Positions 53,400 to 64,000 of a stretch of 64,000 nt of DNA are shown here, piece after piece. The position numbers and the translations under genes were made by a program. The stretch's first letter is position 1, and every line of letters starts with the position of its first letter. Source of the DNA: Agrypnia vestita (Eukaryota > Arthropoda > Insecta > Trichoptera > Phryganeidae); contig JADDOH010000136.1 of the NCBI GenBank assembly GCA_016648135.1, positions 1 through 64,000 of the forward strand. The letters are read 5' to 3'. The notes under the pieces are model-generated. The model was not told the origin of the DNA, did no database searches, and saw only the letters and a list, made by a program, of their open reading frames with translations.

Positions 53400-54960
53400 T
53401 TCGTTATATGAAATGTTTCGATTAGACCGGGTTTATTTTAGTTATCGAAAGAATATTTAGTTTATTTTAATAATTTTTTTTGTTTATGGTTAATAGTAAG
53501 AGTCCGTTAAAATTATAGCGAATAAATTCTGGGATTAAAAATACGTCTAGTGAAAAATATATAGCTGATCTCGCGGGGTATCAGGTTCAGCCCATAATAA
53601 TCTAGATTTTCATTTCGTTTAAAATTATATAGAGTAATTCCGTGAGAATCGGGACTTATTTACAATTTTACAGATGTATGAAATTTCATTATTCTAAAAA
53701 ATTATATAAAATAATCTCGTGGGGGTCGGGGTTTATTTACGGTTTTACAGAAGTACAAGTTTCACTATTTTATAAAGTATATAAAATTGCTTCCGTTCGG
53801 CCCGGGTTATCTTATATTATATAGGAAAACATAGGTCCCGCGCTATTAAAACATATAAAAACGTTTCATGTGGCCGGGATTATTACGCGCGTTGGGGAAA
53901 GTCTATAAGGTAAAAATATGTTTAATTTGATTCGGGTTATTTTATATTTTATGAAAGATATTTGCCTCGCGGACTTAAACTATGAAAAAATGTTTCAATT
54001 AGTTCTGGTTATACTTTAGGAGTGATGTAAACTTCGCGGTTGTATAATTTGGGGTACTTCGTATTGTACGAAAACGTAAATCTCGCGTATAAAAACGCGT
54101 ATAAAAAAAAACGTATATCATGTATTCAAACATATAAAACTTCTAGTACATTGTTTCGATAGACCGGGGTTGTATTATACTTATAAAGATGTTATAGGGC
54201 CTCGTTATATTGAAAATATATAAAAACCGCCTGGGGCCGGGTCTTCTTATTTATAAACTATATAAGATTTCGTTACATTTAGTTATATAAAATGCTATCG
54301 TTCGGGAATTCGCGTTTCATTTTAAGCATATATAAATATAGGGTCCCGTTTTAAACAATGTTAGTGTTTCGTTTAGAATTCGCGCCTTCATTTAATAAAT
54401 ATGAAACATGTAGATTCCAATTAGAACTATTTTAAAATGATTCGTTTAGGAATTCGCGTCTTGTATTATAACTGTGAAACTTATAATATTCGTGTTGAGC
54501 TAAACGTGTGAACATAGAAACACTTCAGTTTTGACCGCTATTTTGTTTACTATGCCTAGGACGTTCTTGCGGTGTATTAGACTTGATGGTAAAATTTAAA
54601 CTCTTACTCTGTTTAAAATATACGTAGTGTCTCCGCCTAGATTGGCTTCACGATATACTTTATGAAATTTGTAAGTTCCGCTGTCCTAAAATTATATAAA
54701 ATTACCTTCGTTTAGATCGGGTTATATCATATTCCTCGTGGAACGCGTAAACCTCGTTGTCCTGAAACTAAATAAGGATGTTTCATCTAGACCGGGTTCA
54801 TTTTACATTTTAGGAAGAATATAAGTCCCGCGTCTTTCACTACATAAAATGGATTTGGTAAGATTGGGGTTGTTTATACTTGTAGAAATTACAGAATCCC
54901 GTTATTCCTAAACTATATTAAAATGATAAATTATATTAAAATGATTTAAACTATATTAAA
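53400..54960. repeat. Highly degenerate tandem array, unit about 74 bp
   Basis: The recurring core is an (A)GACCGGGTT-ATTTTATATT block, then AT-rich DNA, then TCCCGCG, then AAACTATATAAAATGTTTCG. Cores fall near 53650, 53728, 53801, 53875, 53930, 54003, 54050, 54163, 54236, 54307, 54380, 54460, 54715, 54790 and 54865; most steps are 71-80. Units are strongly diverged and no reading frame persists. Confidence 0.7.
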
Positions 54961-55009
54961 ATTTGCCGGAGAGTGGATATCAAATATTCGAGATGATAAT
55001 AAAATTATT

Positions 55010-55090
55010 TATTTATTTTTTTTTATTTATTTGTTTACGCCCATTAGGCTTTTACATAAAGAGTATAAAATAAATTTCAAAAGCACATAC
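55010..55090 (-). mobile_element. LINE 3' tail, minus strand
   Basis: On the minus strand it reads TGTAAAAGCCTAATGGGCG followed by TAAACAAATAAATAAA repeats, a typical 3' end of a non-LTR element. The same motif is inside the hAT element near 3440-3475. Confidence 0.6.
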
Positions 55091-55690
55091 ATTAAAAGTT
55101 TCAGGAATAGCACCAAATCATGAGTATAAAAATTAAAAATGTAGAGTAGGTAACGAGCAGCAATGCGTATAGGCTTTTACATGAAAAAAATATATCATAA
55201 AATTAAAAGAACATACATTAAACAATATAAATTACAAGTAGCAAATTATTAAAAGTACCGGAATAGCACCAAAACATGAGTACAGAAATTAAAAATATAA
55301 AGTACAAAGCGGCAATGTGTACGAAAAATATATATTACCCACCATTACATATTAACAGCTGAAGTCAGTAACGAAGCAGTATTGCCTCTTTAAGTGTAAA
55401 CTTTACTTTCTCCAGACTGTCGACGAAGATGTCAATCATGCAACCATATTCATTACATTATATTAAGAATAATATAATTTTGTTATCAATGCACAAACTT
55501 GGCAATGAACTACCTACATATGTCGACATTTTAAATCTAACTCTCTCAAAATTTAAAAAAATCATTATATGATCATTTCTTTTCAAAATATTAAATTTTT
55601 ATATAATGTCTTAAATTTTTTTATATGTATAGCTGGCTATTCAAATTTAATATTGCTATATTATCGGTGAGTAAAAATTTCTGAGATCAC

Positions 55691-56017
55691 TACTTTACAC
55701 TTTTTGCATATATACTTTTTTACATATATGTCTAACCTCATTATTTTTGAACTATGTATATATACTTTTTTTCATTTATACCCTTTATTTTTCTTTTACA
55801 TTTAATCGTTTGTTGTATTTTAATTATGTATAAACCTGCTACTTTACACTTTTTGCATATATACCTTTTTTACATACATGTCTAACCTCATTATTTTTAA
55901 ACTATGTATATATGCTTTTTTACATTTATACCCTTTATTTTCCTTTTACATTTAATCGTTTGTTGTATTTTAATTATGTATAAACCTGTTGTAAAAGGCT
56001 ATTAAGCCGTGTAATTA

Positions 56018-56048
<31 letters not shown>

Positions 56049-56070
56049 GTAATAATAATAATAATAATAT
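55691..56070 (+). repeat. 149-bp tandem pair ending in a LINE-like (AATA)n tail
   Basis: TACTTTACACTTTTTGCATA begins units at 55691 and 55840. The second unit runs into TTGTAAAAGGCTATTAAGCC and then (AAT)n at 56020-56070, suggesting the 3' UTR of a non-LTR element duplicated in tandem. Confidence 0.7.
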
Positions 56071-57027
56071 TAAGAATAAAACTAAATCGGCGGACCCTAA
56101 AAGTAATATGTATTGACCTTAGAAAGATGTAGACTAGTGGGGTTTTATTATAGAAGCAATCAATTCTTTAACAACAACAAGTGGACAAGTGGTTGCTTCA
56201 TGGGTTTGTTAAAACTTATAAATGGATGGAATCCTAGATTCAAAGCTTAATCCCGGTATCTCGGATAAATATAAGAATATGTAACATCGGAAAATAACGG
56301 GTAACGGGTTTTATGAAAAATATCGGTGCGTATAATCATTAGAGTATGATCATTAGAATTGGAGTCTAGTCTCGATGACCCGGGAAGTACGGATACGTAA
56401 GACGGAAATAAGGACTACGTTGCAGTATTATTAAGATATATAAATACTTACAATTGTCGAGCTAGAGTCTAATTCCGGTATCTCGAGGAATATAAATTCA
56501 AGGAAAAGAAAATAATGTCAAGTTTCGGTTTGATTAAGGTATATACACCGTATAGTTGCCGAGGCTGGGTACTAAGCCCCAGCCACGGAAACTTATAAGC
56601 GCGTAATGGCAGGATCAAAGGTTAGGTCGCGAACTATAATTAATTAGGGGCCTGTGAATCGTGTGCGCGTGCAAGGCAAGTGTCCGCAATTCTTAGGTAT
56701 AAAGTGAGGTACATAAAGTGAAACTACGATGCACTGGAATGGATATAATCGGCGGCAGATGGGTAAGTCATGTCATCCTCTTTCCGTTTTGAGATTATAA
56801 CGATATATAAAGGTGGCGCACGATTGAGAAGAATGGTCTCGGGTTCGACACCCCAGACAGAGACGGAAGAAGCGCCGACAGTGAAAGCTAACCCCTGTAC
56901 CGTAAACTTTACATATGTTTTCCCGCAGGTGTTCTTTGCATGTTGGATCCGTACTGACCATAATAGGGGCGAATTAATTCGCCAAATAACCCTTCTCTGC
57001 ATGTGTGTGAACTTCCAGGGATCGCGC
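56071..57027. other. Non-coding stretch before the minisatellite
   Basis: Moderate GC. Recurrent phrases such as CCGGTATCTCG at about 56250 and 56480 hint at decayed repeats. Open stretches on both strands at 56770-57050 overlap each other and carry no motif. Confidence 0.4.
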
Positions 57028-57625
57028 GGCCCGTGTGCTCGACGCCGAATTTAATTATTCATTTCTATTTATTTATTTAATTGATGATTCATTAATACAT
57101 TAGGTGTTTATTTGTCTATTCATATGCCGCGTCCCAGTTATATATAGTCAGGCGGCGTTTCGATAGCATCATCATCGGCCCGTGTGCTCGACGCCGAATT
57201 TAATTATTCATTTCTATTTATTTATTTAATTGATGATTCATTAATACATTAGGTGTTTATTTGTCTATTCATATGCCGCGCCCCAGTTATATATATAGTC
57301 AGGCGGCGTTTCGATAACATCATCATCGGCCCGTGTGCTCGACGCCGAACTTAATTATTAATTTCTATTTATTTATTTAATTGATGATCCATTAATTAAT
57401 TAGGTATTTATTTGTCTATTCATATGCCGTGTCCCAGTTATATATAGTCAGGCGGCGTTTCGATAGCATCATCATCGGCCCGCGTGCTCGACGCCGAACT
57501 TAATTATCCATCTCTATTTATTTATTTAATTGATGATTCATTAATTAATTAGGTATTTATTTGTCTATTCATATGCCGCGTCCCAGTTATATATAGTCAG
57601 GCGGCGTTTCGATAGCATCGTCATC
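57028..57625. repeat. Four 150-bp tandem units
   Basis: Units start with GGCCCGTGTGCTCGACGCCG at 57028, 57177, 57328 and 57477 (steps 149, 151, 149), and each ends in CCCAGTTATATATAGTCAGG, CGGCGTTTCGATA and (ATC)n. The last 60 nt of each equals the unit of the neighbouring short array. Confidence 0.92.
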
Positions 57626-57639
57626 ATCACCATCAACAG

Positions 57640-58830
57640 CAGTGTCCCAGTTATATATTGTCAGGAGACGTTTCAATAGTACCATCATCATCATCTTCAT
57701 TAGCGGTGTTCCAGTCATATATAGTCAGGAGGCGTTCCGATAGTATCATCACCATCATTAGCAGTGTCCCAGTTGTATATTGTCAGGAGACGTTTCAATA
57801 GTACCATCATCATCATCTTCATTAGCGGTGTTCCAGTCATATATAGTCAGGAGGCGTCCCGATAGTAACATCATCATCATCAGCAGTGTCCCAGTTATAT
57901 ATCGTCAGGAGACGTTTCAATAGTATCATCATCATCATCATCATTAGCAGTGTCCCAGTTATATATAGTCGGGGGGGGGCGTTTCGATAGCATCATCATC
58001 ATCACCATCTTCTTCATTAGCGGTGTCCCAGTCATATATAGTCAGGAGGCGTTCCGATAGTATCATCACCATCATTAGCAGTGTCCCAGTTGTATATCGT
58101 CAGGAGACGTTTCATTAGTATCATCATCATCATCTTCATTAGCGGTGTTCCAGTCACATATAGTCAGGAGGCGTTCTGATAGTATCATCATCATCACTAG
58201 CGGTGTTCCAGATATATATCGTCGGGAGGCGTTGCGATAGTATCATCATCATCATCGTCATCACTAGCGGTGGTTCAGCTTTATATCGTCAGGAGGCGTT
58301 CCGATAGTATCATCAACATCATCATCATTAGCAGTGTCCCAGTTATATATTGTCAGGAGACGTTTCAATAGCATCATCATCATCACCATCATTAGCAGCG
58401 TCCCAGTCGTATATCGTCAGGAGGTGTTTCAATAGTATCATCATCATCAGCATCATTAGCAGTGTCTCAGTTATATATATAGTCAGGGGGCGTTTCGGTA
58501 GTATCATCAACATCATCATCATAGCAGTGTCCCAGTTATATATTGTCAGGAGGTGTTTCAATAGTATCATCATCATCATCATCATTAGCAGTGTCCCAGT
58601 TATATATAGTCAGGGGGCGTTTCGATAGCATCATCATCATCATCATCATCATTAGCGGTGTTTCAGCTATATATCGTCAGGAGTCGTTACGATAGTATCA
58701 TCATCATCATTAGCGGTGTTTCGGCTATATATAGTCAGGAGACGTTACGATAGTATCATCATCATCATCATCATCACTAGCGGCGGTTCAGCTAAATATC
58801 ATCAGGTGACGTTTCGAAAGTGACAACATC
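57640..58830. repeat. Minisatellite of 54-73-bp units with ATC runs (about 18-20 units)
   Basis: The unit is GTGTCCCAGTTATATAT(A/C/T)GTC then AGGAG(A/G)CGTTTC(A/G)ATAGTA then (TCA)n. Starts include 57652, 57706, 57764, 57828, 57886, 57950, 58023 and 58081. Length differences come mainly from the ATC run. Two unit types largely alternate: GGAGACGTTTCAATAG and GGAGGCGTTCCGATAG. Confidence 0.9.
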
Positions 58831-61800
58831 ATCTTCATCAGTGATGGCAGGGTTCCAGTTACACATCAGTCGGAGATAATTAGGCAGATCCCATCATCAT
58901 CGATGGCAGGATTCTAGCTGTACACCATTTGGAGAAAATACACCGACATCCCTGGCCAGGGGCTAGGCATATCCCTACTGTCCAGATCCACCTTTCCATC
59001 TACTAATACGAGGGGTCATGGCCTCGTGAAACCACATGGCAACCAACCATTACAAGTATTTATTTATGTATTGTATATGTATGTATATGTATGTATATTA
59101 TATTTTATTAGTATGTATCTATTCGTACGTAGTGTATGAGGGGGCTCTTCACGGGTGGCACAACACCCGTGCGGATGTCTTCCCTCGTCTGGAATGGATT
59201 GAACGTATTGATGCATACCAGATTATAATAAGTACTACCTGGGAGGGTGGTTGCAGTCACTGTAGTGTCGCGAATGGCCAATGGGCTGCAGTTGCTCACA
59301 GGCGAGGGTTGGGGAGCCTAGGAAACTCCCCTTCCCCACTCGCATATTTTTGACTTGACAGGTGGCCCGGGACCATCTTTACAGTAGCTTCAGTATATAT
59401 ACCGTAGTTTAACTTAGTTTAACCTGGAGGAGTTGGAATTCGGGGGGCAAACTGGCTCTGAGCCCGGACGCCAGACACTGACGCGAGGGATGGTGCGGTA
59501 CTTTGCACAGAAGAGGCCCAACATGAAAAGGCGCATCCAGGCTCAGGTCAACGTATCCGGAACTCGTGTCGGGAGAAGGAAGATGGGATCAGTCACCGAT
59601 GAGCCTTTGGGTACGGAGGGGCCGAATTTAAAGCAACCACATTTTCCGCGTACACATACATTTACACATACCTTCTACAAACCCCTTATCCATTAGAACC
59701 CAACGTACCACTAGAATGAGACATAGGGCCAGATACAGGTGACGGAACTTAGGCCGGCTAGTAAATAAACGTAACAATGTAATTGATATAAAGCTAATGC
59801 AGAGTAAATATAAAAGATCGTAAGGAATAAGCACAGCGAGATAACGGCGGAAGATAAAATTATTAATCAGCGAGGGCGTCGAAGACGGAATCATCCATAG
59901 GAGCGGCAACGAAGGACTCGAGGGCTTTCAGGGGATCTATGTACTCTATATGTGCATGCGCATGTGATAACGGCACGTCACTAACCTTTCCAGTGGATGG
60001 CGGTCGATCCCATACAGGTAGAACAATGGGGGATCGAGCGGAGAGGGCATGGAAGCAGAGGATCGCGCACTCTGGAAGCGCAGCTACACCAGATGCAGTG
60101 GTTTCAGTCCGTAGGAATGATAGGTAAATAATATAGGGCCACGGAACATAGTATGTTTAGCAATTGCACCGTAGGGCTTAATTGACGTGCTAGGTAGTTT
60201 TGTTTGCGTTTTCCATGAACATTCACGAACTTCATACCCCAGTATTTAATTTAAGAAAAGCTTGCGTTAGGGTTACCACAAAACCAATTCATCCCCTATA
60301 GTTCGAAACAAAAAATTACACAACGTGAACTGGGGAGGTCTTGAATAAAGCGAGGGTGTTTGGAAATACTACGTTAAAAACCGTAGAGCCTTCACCCGAC
60401 GTAGATAGATAGCTTGTTTGCCTCTAACAAGGCGTAAACTCTGTTAGGAGTAGGATCGAGCTGAAAGGCGAAGAAGAGGAGCCATCACAAGTTTGGCGTC
60501 TTTCGTTCAAGTTGTCTGCGATACAAAGCACTTGAAGATACAGAGGCGCCATGTTATGAGATCACTTGTGGCAAGTCCACTTATGTAAATAGTGAAAAAA
60601 TTAGCAAAGGATATAAATCTAATCTTAGCATAGTAAATGGAATTAAAAATTAGTAAATTCGCTTAGGTACCTACATAGTTTGGGTATGTTGAGCGAACGA
60701 ATGATGAAAGAATGATTAGAAGACTGGCATGACCAGATTAACCATGTACCTACTCAAAGATGGTCGTGATAGGAGCTCCAGCAATTGAAGAGCTTGCGTG
60801 CGAAGATGTATGTCAGGACAGAAGAATACCTCTGCCTAATGTGTTCCTAACTATGAAGTGTGGTCATCTTTGCATCCTTTTTGATACATTCAATGCAATC
60901 TAAAATGTAAGTCTTGAATATGTGACGACACGGGTAGCTCACTCTGCAGATCGGGTATCGGCTTATCTTCACAGGTGATAACATAACACTCAATATTCTA
61001 CGTACTGTAAGCATCTGGGAATGATGAATGACGTGATCAATGAAGTCGCAAGGAAGTTGCTGACGACAAAAACGTGCTGATATCAAGAATTTTTTGAGAG
61101 CAGGTAGCTTCCCCCGGATAGTGGTTCAAACGAAGAATCGTGAGAACAGTAGGAAGGAGCTTTCCCAGCGTCTACCAGAACAGTTGGCACTGCTCTTTCG
61201 AGGAGTCCAAGCTACGCTCCCGCCTTGGGTAAATCTTCCACGGCGCGTCTTTGTTCTGTCTTGTACCACTTAAAATTTTACGTTTCCACTTTTGTACGAG
61301 TGGTATTAAAAGCTAGCTTCTGTACGAGTGGTAGTAAAAGGCTCTTTCATATTTGGGTGGTTTGGAGATAGTTTGGAGCAGTTGCTTTTTCGGGTCACCA
61401 CCGTCTTGCGACGGAAAAGCTCCAAAGGCGTAGAATAATTGATGATTTATTATCTCGATAAAACAAGTACAAAATATACATGAGTATGATTATACAGACA
61501 ATGATAGATACTCTAAGGGCCATAGCCTCCGGCCACCCGCCGGAGGTCTTCGAAGGACTGACATGCCTGCCTAGGGCGTGTGCCTCTTTTATATAATTTA
61601 CGAACAAAGGAATCTTGGAGTGCGGCTGTGTGAGTGTGAAGAAATCGTCCGAAATGCTGATGGTGCAATGACCTGCCGGTCGCGCGGGTCTTGCTCGTGC
61701 CTTTATTTGCTTATGTGGCATTCCTTGCCACTATGTGTGTGTGTGGCCTAGATTGGTGGTTTTCTGCATTGTGGTATAAATTCCACACATATATATTAAC

Positions 61801-63570
61801 GCTATTTCATTTTCTCTAAAAATGTTTTGATTAAACAATCCCGGATGGTTCGCTAATGGTGACTCTTCTGCACATTACGATCTTCTGCTCGAGTATGTTG
61901 AAACAACATTTTTCGAAACCACTCCATAAAATTTCCCACACCGAAGCGACTGCAAACAAATCAACTTTTAACGATGTAAAAAACTGCCGCGCAGGTGGAA
62001 TGTGGAGCATTTTCCCGCCAAGGTTATATTTTTAGCATTCAGAACCAACCGCCGGCAAAACAGAACTCTGTAATGATTCTGGGTGTGAATGGAAGGCAGA
62101 GTTGCGCAATAACACTCGGGCGGCGCGGGCTGAGTGCGGGCCGTCAATACCAACTTTTAACGAGGAAACTAGTTACATGACGTCACGACACTTCCCTCCC
62201 TCTTGAGCGGGAAAAGTCTGAATGCGTATCGCCGTTTTTGCATGAACCGGAAAACATTTTAATTAAAGTGCCCCGATGATTAAAATTCTCGATTTTTATG
62301 CTGACTTCGTACAGGGTGTGACGGAACTGGTTATACTCCCAATACTTCCCAGGTAGATTCCTGCTTAAGCTGCCACCCTGGGAGCTTGAAATTTATATAA
62401 ATCATCGCACGCGTAGATTTTTAGTAACTTTAAGTCATATTTTATCAATTAATGTATATAATAGATGTCTCACTGTAGTTTTTTTTATGGGAAAGTAGGT
62501 ATAGAAGTCTTTTGGGTGTACATAGGACTAATGACCTATCTTATGGTTGGCTTAAGTGATCACTTTACACAATGTAACATTCGCCAATTCCATCCATGAT
62601 AGAATATACCATGCCTACTAATTTTTGGAAGTTGTATATATTTGAATTACATGCCACACTTTATATATGCATTGTAACAACCTTTCCATGCGGCCTGTAC
62701 AAAGCCATCTGAAAGATTTGAACAAACTCAAAATATTTATATTTTATCAATTTGTGCATTAACCTTAACGTATAGATATATGTCGTCGCAGATTTTTGAT
62801 GTGTAACATCTTTCCTCTCGCTTTCCTGCAATCTGTGGCAGTAATTTCGTGAAAAAGAACGGAAATGCGTAACACGAAATAAGACGCGCGCAATTTCATT
62901 TATTGGTTTATTTGCACGCTCGAGGTAGTAGCATCCGGGCATGCTATAATCTAAATATTTCTGACCATTGATTAAGGCAGTGTTCATGAAAAACGAATCG
63001 CTCGACCATTTTAAAAATTTTTTAACGGAATAATATATAGCATTTGTCCACCCTAAAAGTCCATTCTTTTAGAATGAACTTTTAGGGTGGACATAGAAAT
63101 CGGATGAGTAGTTTTGGAGATAACTTTCTTCATCCAAACTAACAAACTTTTCCTCTTTAAATATATTAATACAGATGGGCGATTTCATAAAAGATCATTT
63201 ATTATTTAGATTATTTAAAGGTACTTATTAAGGTTCGTATTAAACTATTATTTTATTGACATTTTTTGAAAAAAATCAGCTCCTCCGCCGTTACTGAATT
63301 ACAACTTTTCCCGGTGCACGTTTAAAAGTAGACCTGCTTCTTTTTGAAAGACAATCTAATTAGTATGTTTCGTTTTTTTGGTATTTATGCCCGTAAACAC
63401 TAACACAACGATACAATGTGCGTCGTATGCATGGCTTACACATACTAATTCGTTTGTCTTTCTTAAATAGAAAATGGTATACCTTAATAAAAATAAATAA
63501 TCACCTCCTTGTAAAATTTCCACGAAATCACAAAATTTCTAGCTTCTAGGGTAGTGTAAGCATTTAAATT
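58831..63570. other. Right-hand region without a recognised gene
   Basis: 59050-59110 is a (TATG)n-like tract. 59140-59360 is GC-rich repeat-like DNA (GGTGGCACAACACCCGTGCG). 59430-59700 has an 87-codon open stretch without recognisable domains. 60360-60580 and 61390-61780 are GC-richer blocks that may be LTR or LINE fragments. 60724-60850 resembles repeat R in reverse. 61295-61350 carries two CTGTACGAGTGGTAGTAAAA-like units. 62316 has an isolated TACAGGGTGTGACGGAACTG. No host exon was recognised. Confidence 0.4.
63046..63092. repeat. 47-bp near-perfect palindrome
   Basis: Arms GTCCACCCTAAAAGT and ACTTTTAGGGTGGAC, extended inward by CCATTCT / AGAATGA with one mismatch and a 3-nt loop. Confidence 0.88.
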
Positions 63571-63987
63571 ATGAGTCAAAATGATCAATTCAAATGCATT
63601 TTAATAGATTATAGAAAGCATAATAATGAAGTTAACATAATGATCGATGAAGAAGAAATATAAATAGTGGATACAAAAAAATATTTAAGAATAATTATAG
63701 ATGAAATTATCATTGAAAAAACATTGAATATCATTGAAAATTTCAAAATAGTCCTTTTCTTGGGAAAAACAACTCAAAAATTGACTCATGAAACAGCCAA
63801 AATAAGTTTTCAATCAATAATCGCTCCTTATTTTCAATATAGCTCCACTATTTTATACATTAATAATGAAGAAAACATGAAAAAATTGCAAATTCAACAA
63901 AATAGAGCGATGAGAATCATTCTTAGGAGAAAAATGGACCATAAAATAAAAAAAATGATAACAAATTTGATTTGGTTCACCGTATAA
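63571..63987 (+). pseudogene. C-terminal remnant of a non-LTR retrotransposon reverse transcriptase
   Basis: The frame opens at ATG 63571, is broken by TAA at 63661-63663 and resumes through VDTKKYLRIIIDEIIIEKTL (compare the YLGIxID...L block after the RT core), SIIAPYFQYSSTILYI (compare the P-x-x-YCS-x-I block) and LQIQQNRAMRIILRRKM (LQxxQNRAxRxIL), then stops at 63985. This is the region between RT and the 3' end of LINE polyproteins. The catalytic YADD core is not included. Very A-rich codon use compared with the BEL element. Confidence 0.8.
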
Positions 63988-64000
63988 CAATATCTGAAGT

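Noticed and set aside
58343..58628. Met/Ile/Ser-rich frames in the ATC repeat
   Set aside because: Translation of a simple repeat, not a protein.
57028..58830. Regularly spaced repeats resembling a CRISPR array
   Set aside because: The spacers are part of the repeat and contain ATC runs; the setting is clearly eukaryotic and there are no cas genes. It is a minisatellite.
59433..59696. 87-codon frame starting MEFGGQTGSEPG
   Set aside because: No recognisable domain and in a repeat-rich setting; could be LTR-element debris, not enough to call.

Overview
The window looks like nuclear DNA of an insect (arthropod at least). It has AT-rich, intron-split cytochrome P450 genes of the CYP4 family with GT-AG introns, and those introns and spacers are packed with eukaryotic transposons: a BEL/Pao LTR element, mariner, pogo/Tigger, hAT, PIF/Harbinger and Helitron relics, tRNA-derived SINEs and LINE tails. 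I cannot name the species; a hemipteran-like CYP4C-type protein is a guess from the motifs.

The backbone is a head-to-tail array of three CYP4 paralogues, all on the + strand, with the same exon plan (51 codons+1 nt, 110, 91, 186, 392, 69, 169, 180 and about 165 nt). Copy 1 (840-9685, exons 3-9, start lies before the window) has an in-frame TGA in exon 7 and is probably a pseudogene. Copy 2 (14722-25978) is complete and open, 9 exons, 506 residues, with all P450 signatures. Copy 3 (32542-49082) has exons 1-8 intact. I find no exon 9 in the remaining 15 kb, and its intron 5 holds a 7.4-kb BEL/Pao retrotransposon (37331-44712) with nearly identical LTRs, an intact gag and a shattered pol.

The introns and spacers hold recurrent families. 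There are five relatives of a CAGGGTGT-ended foldback element and two short Helitrons sharing an internal minisatellite. A hAT element has a perfect 8-bp target duplication, a PIF-like MITE has TTA duplications, and one TIR family is present in opposite orientations 16 kb apart. The spacer between copies 2 and 3 carries a dead pogo/Tigger-type transposase with a dead DD34D mariner just downstream.

From about 49.1 kb to the right end I see no host gene. This part is dominated by repeats: a 108-bp duplication, a very degenerate array of about 74-bp units (53.4-55.0 kb), LINE 3' tails, four 150-bp units passing into a dimeric 54-73-bp ATC-rich minisatellite (57.0-58.8 kb), and a reverse-transcriptase remnant at the right edge. 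The genes do not form a pathway. They are tandem duplicates that probably diverged in substrate use, and the array is being worn down by point mutation and transposon load.
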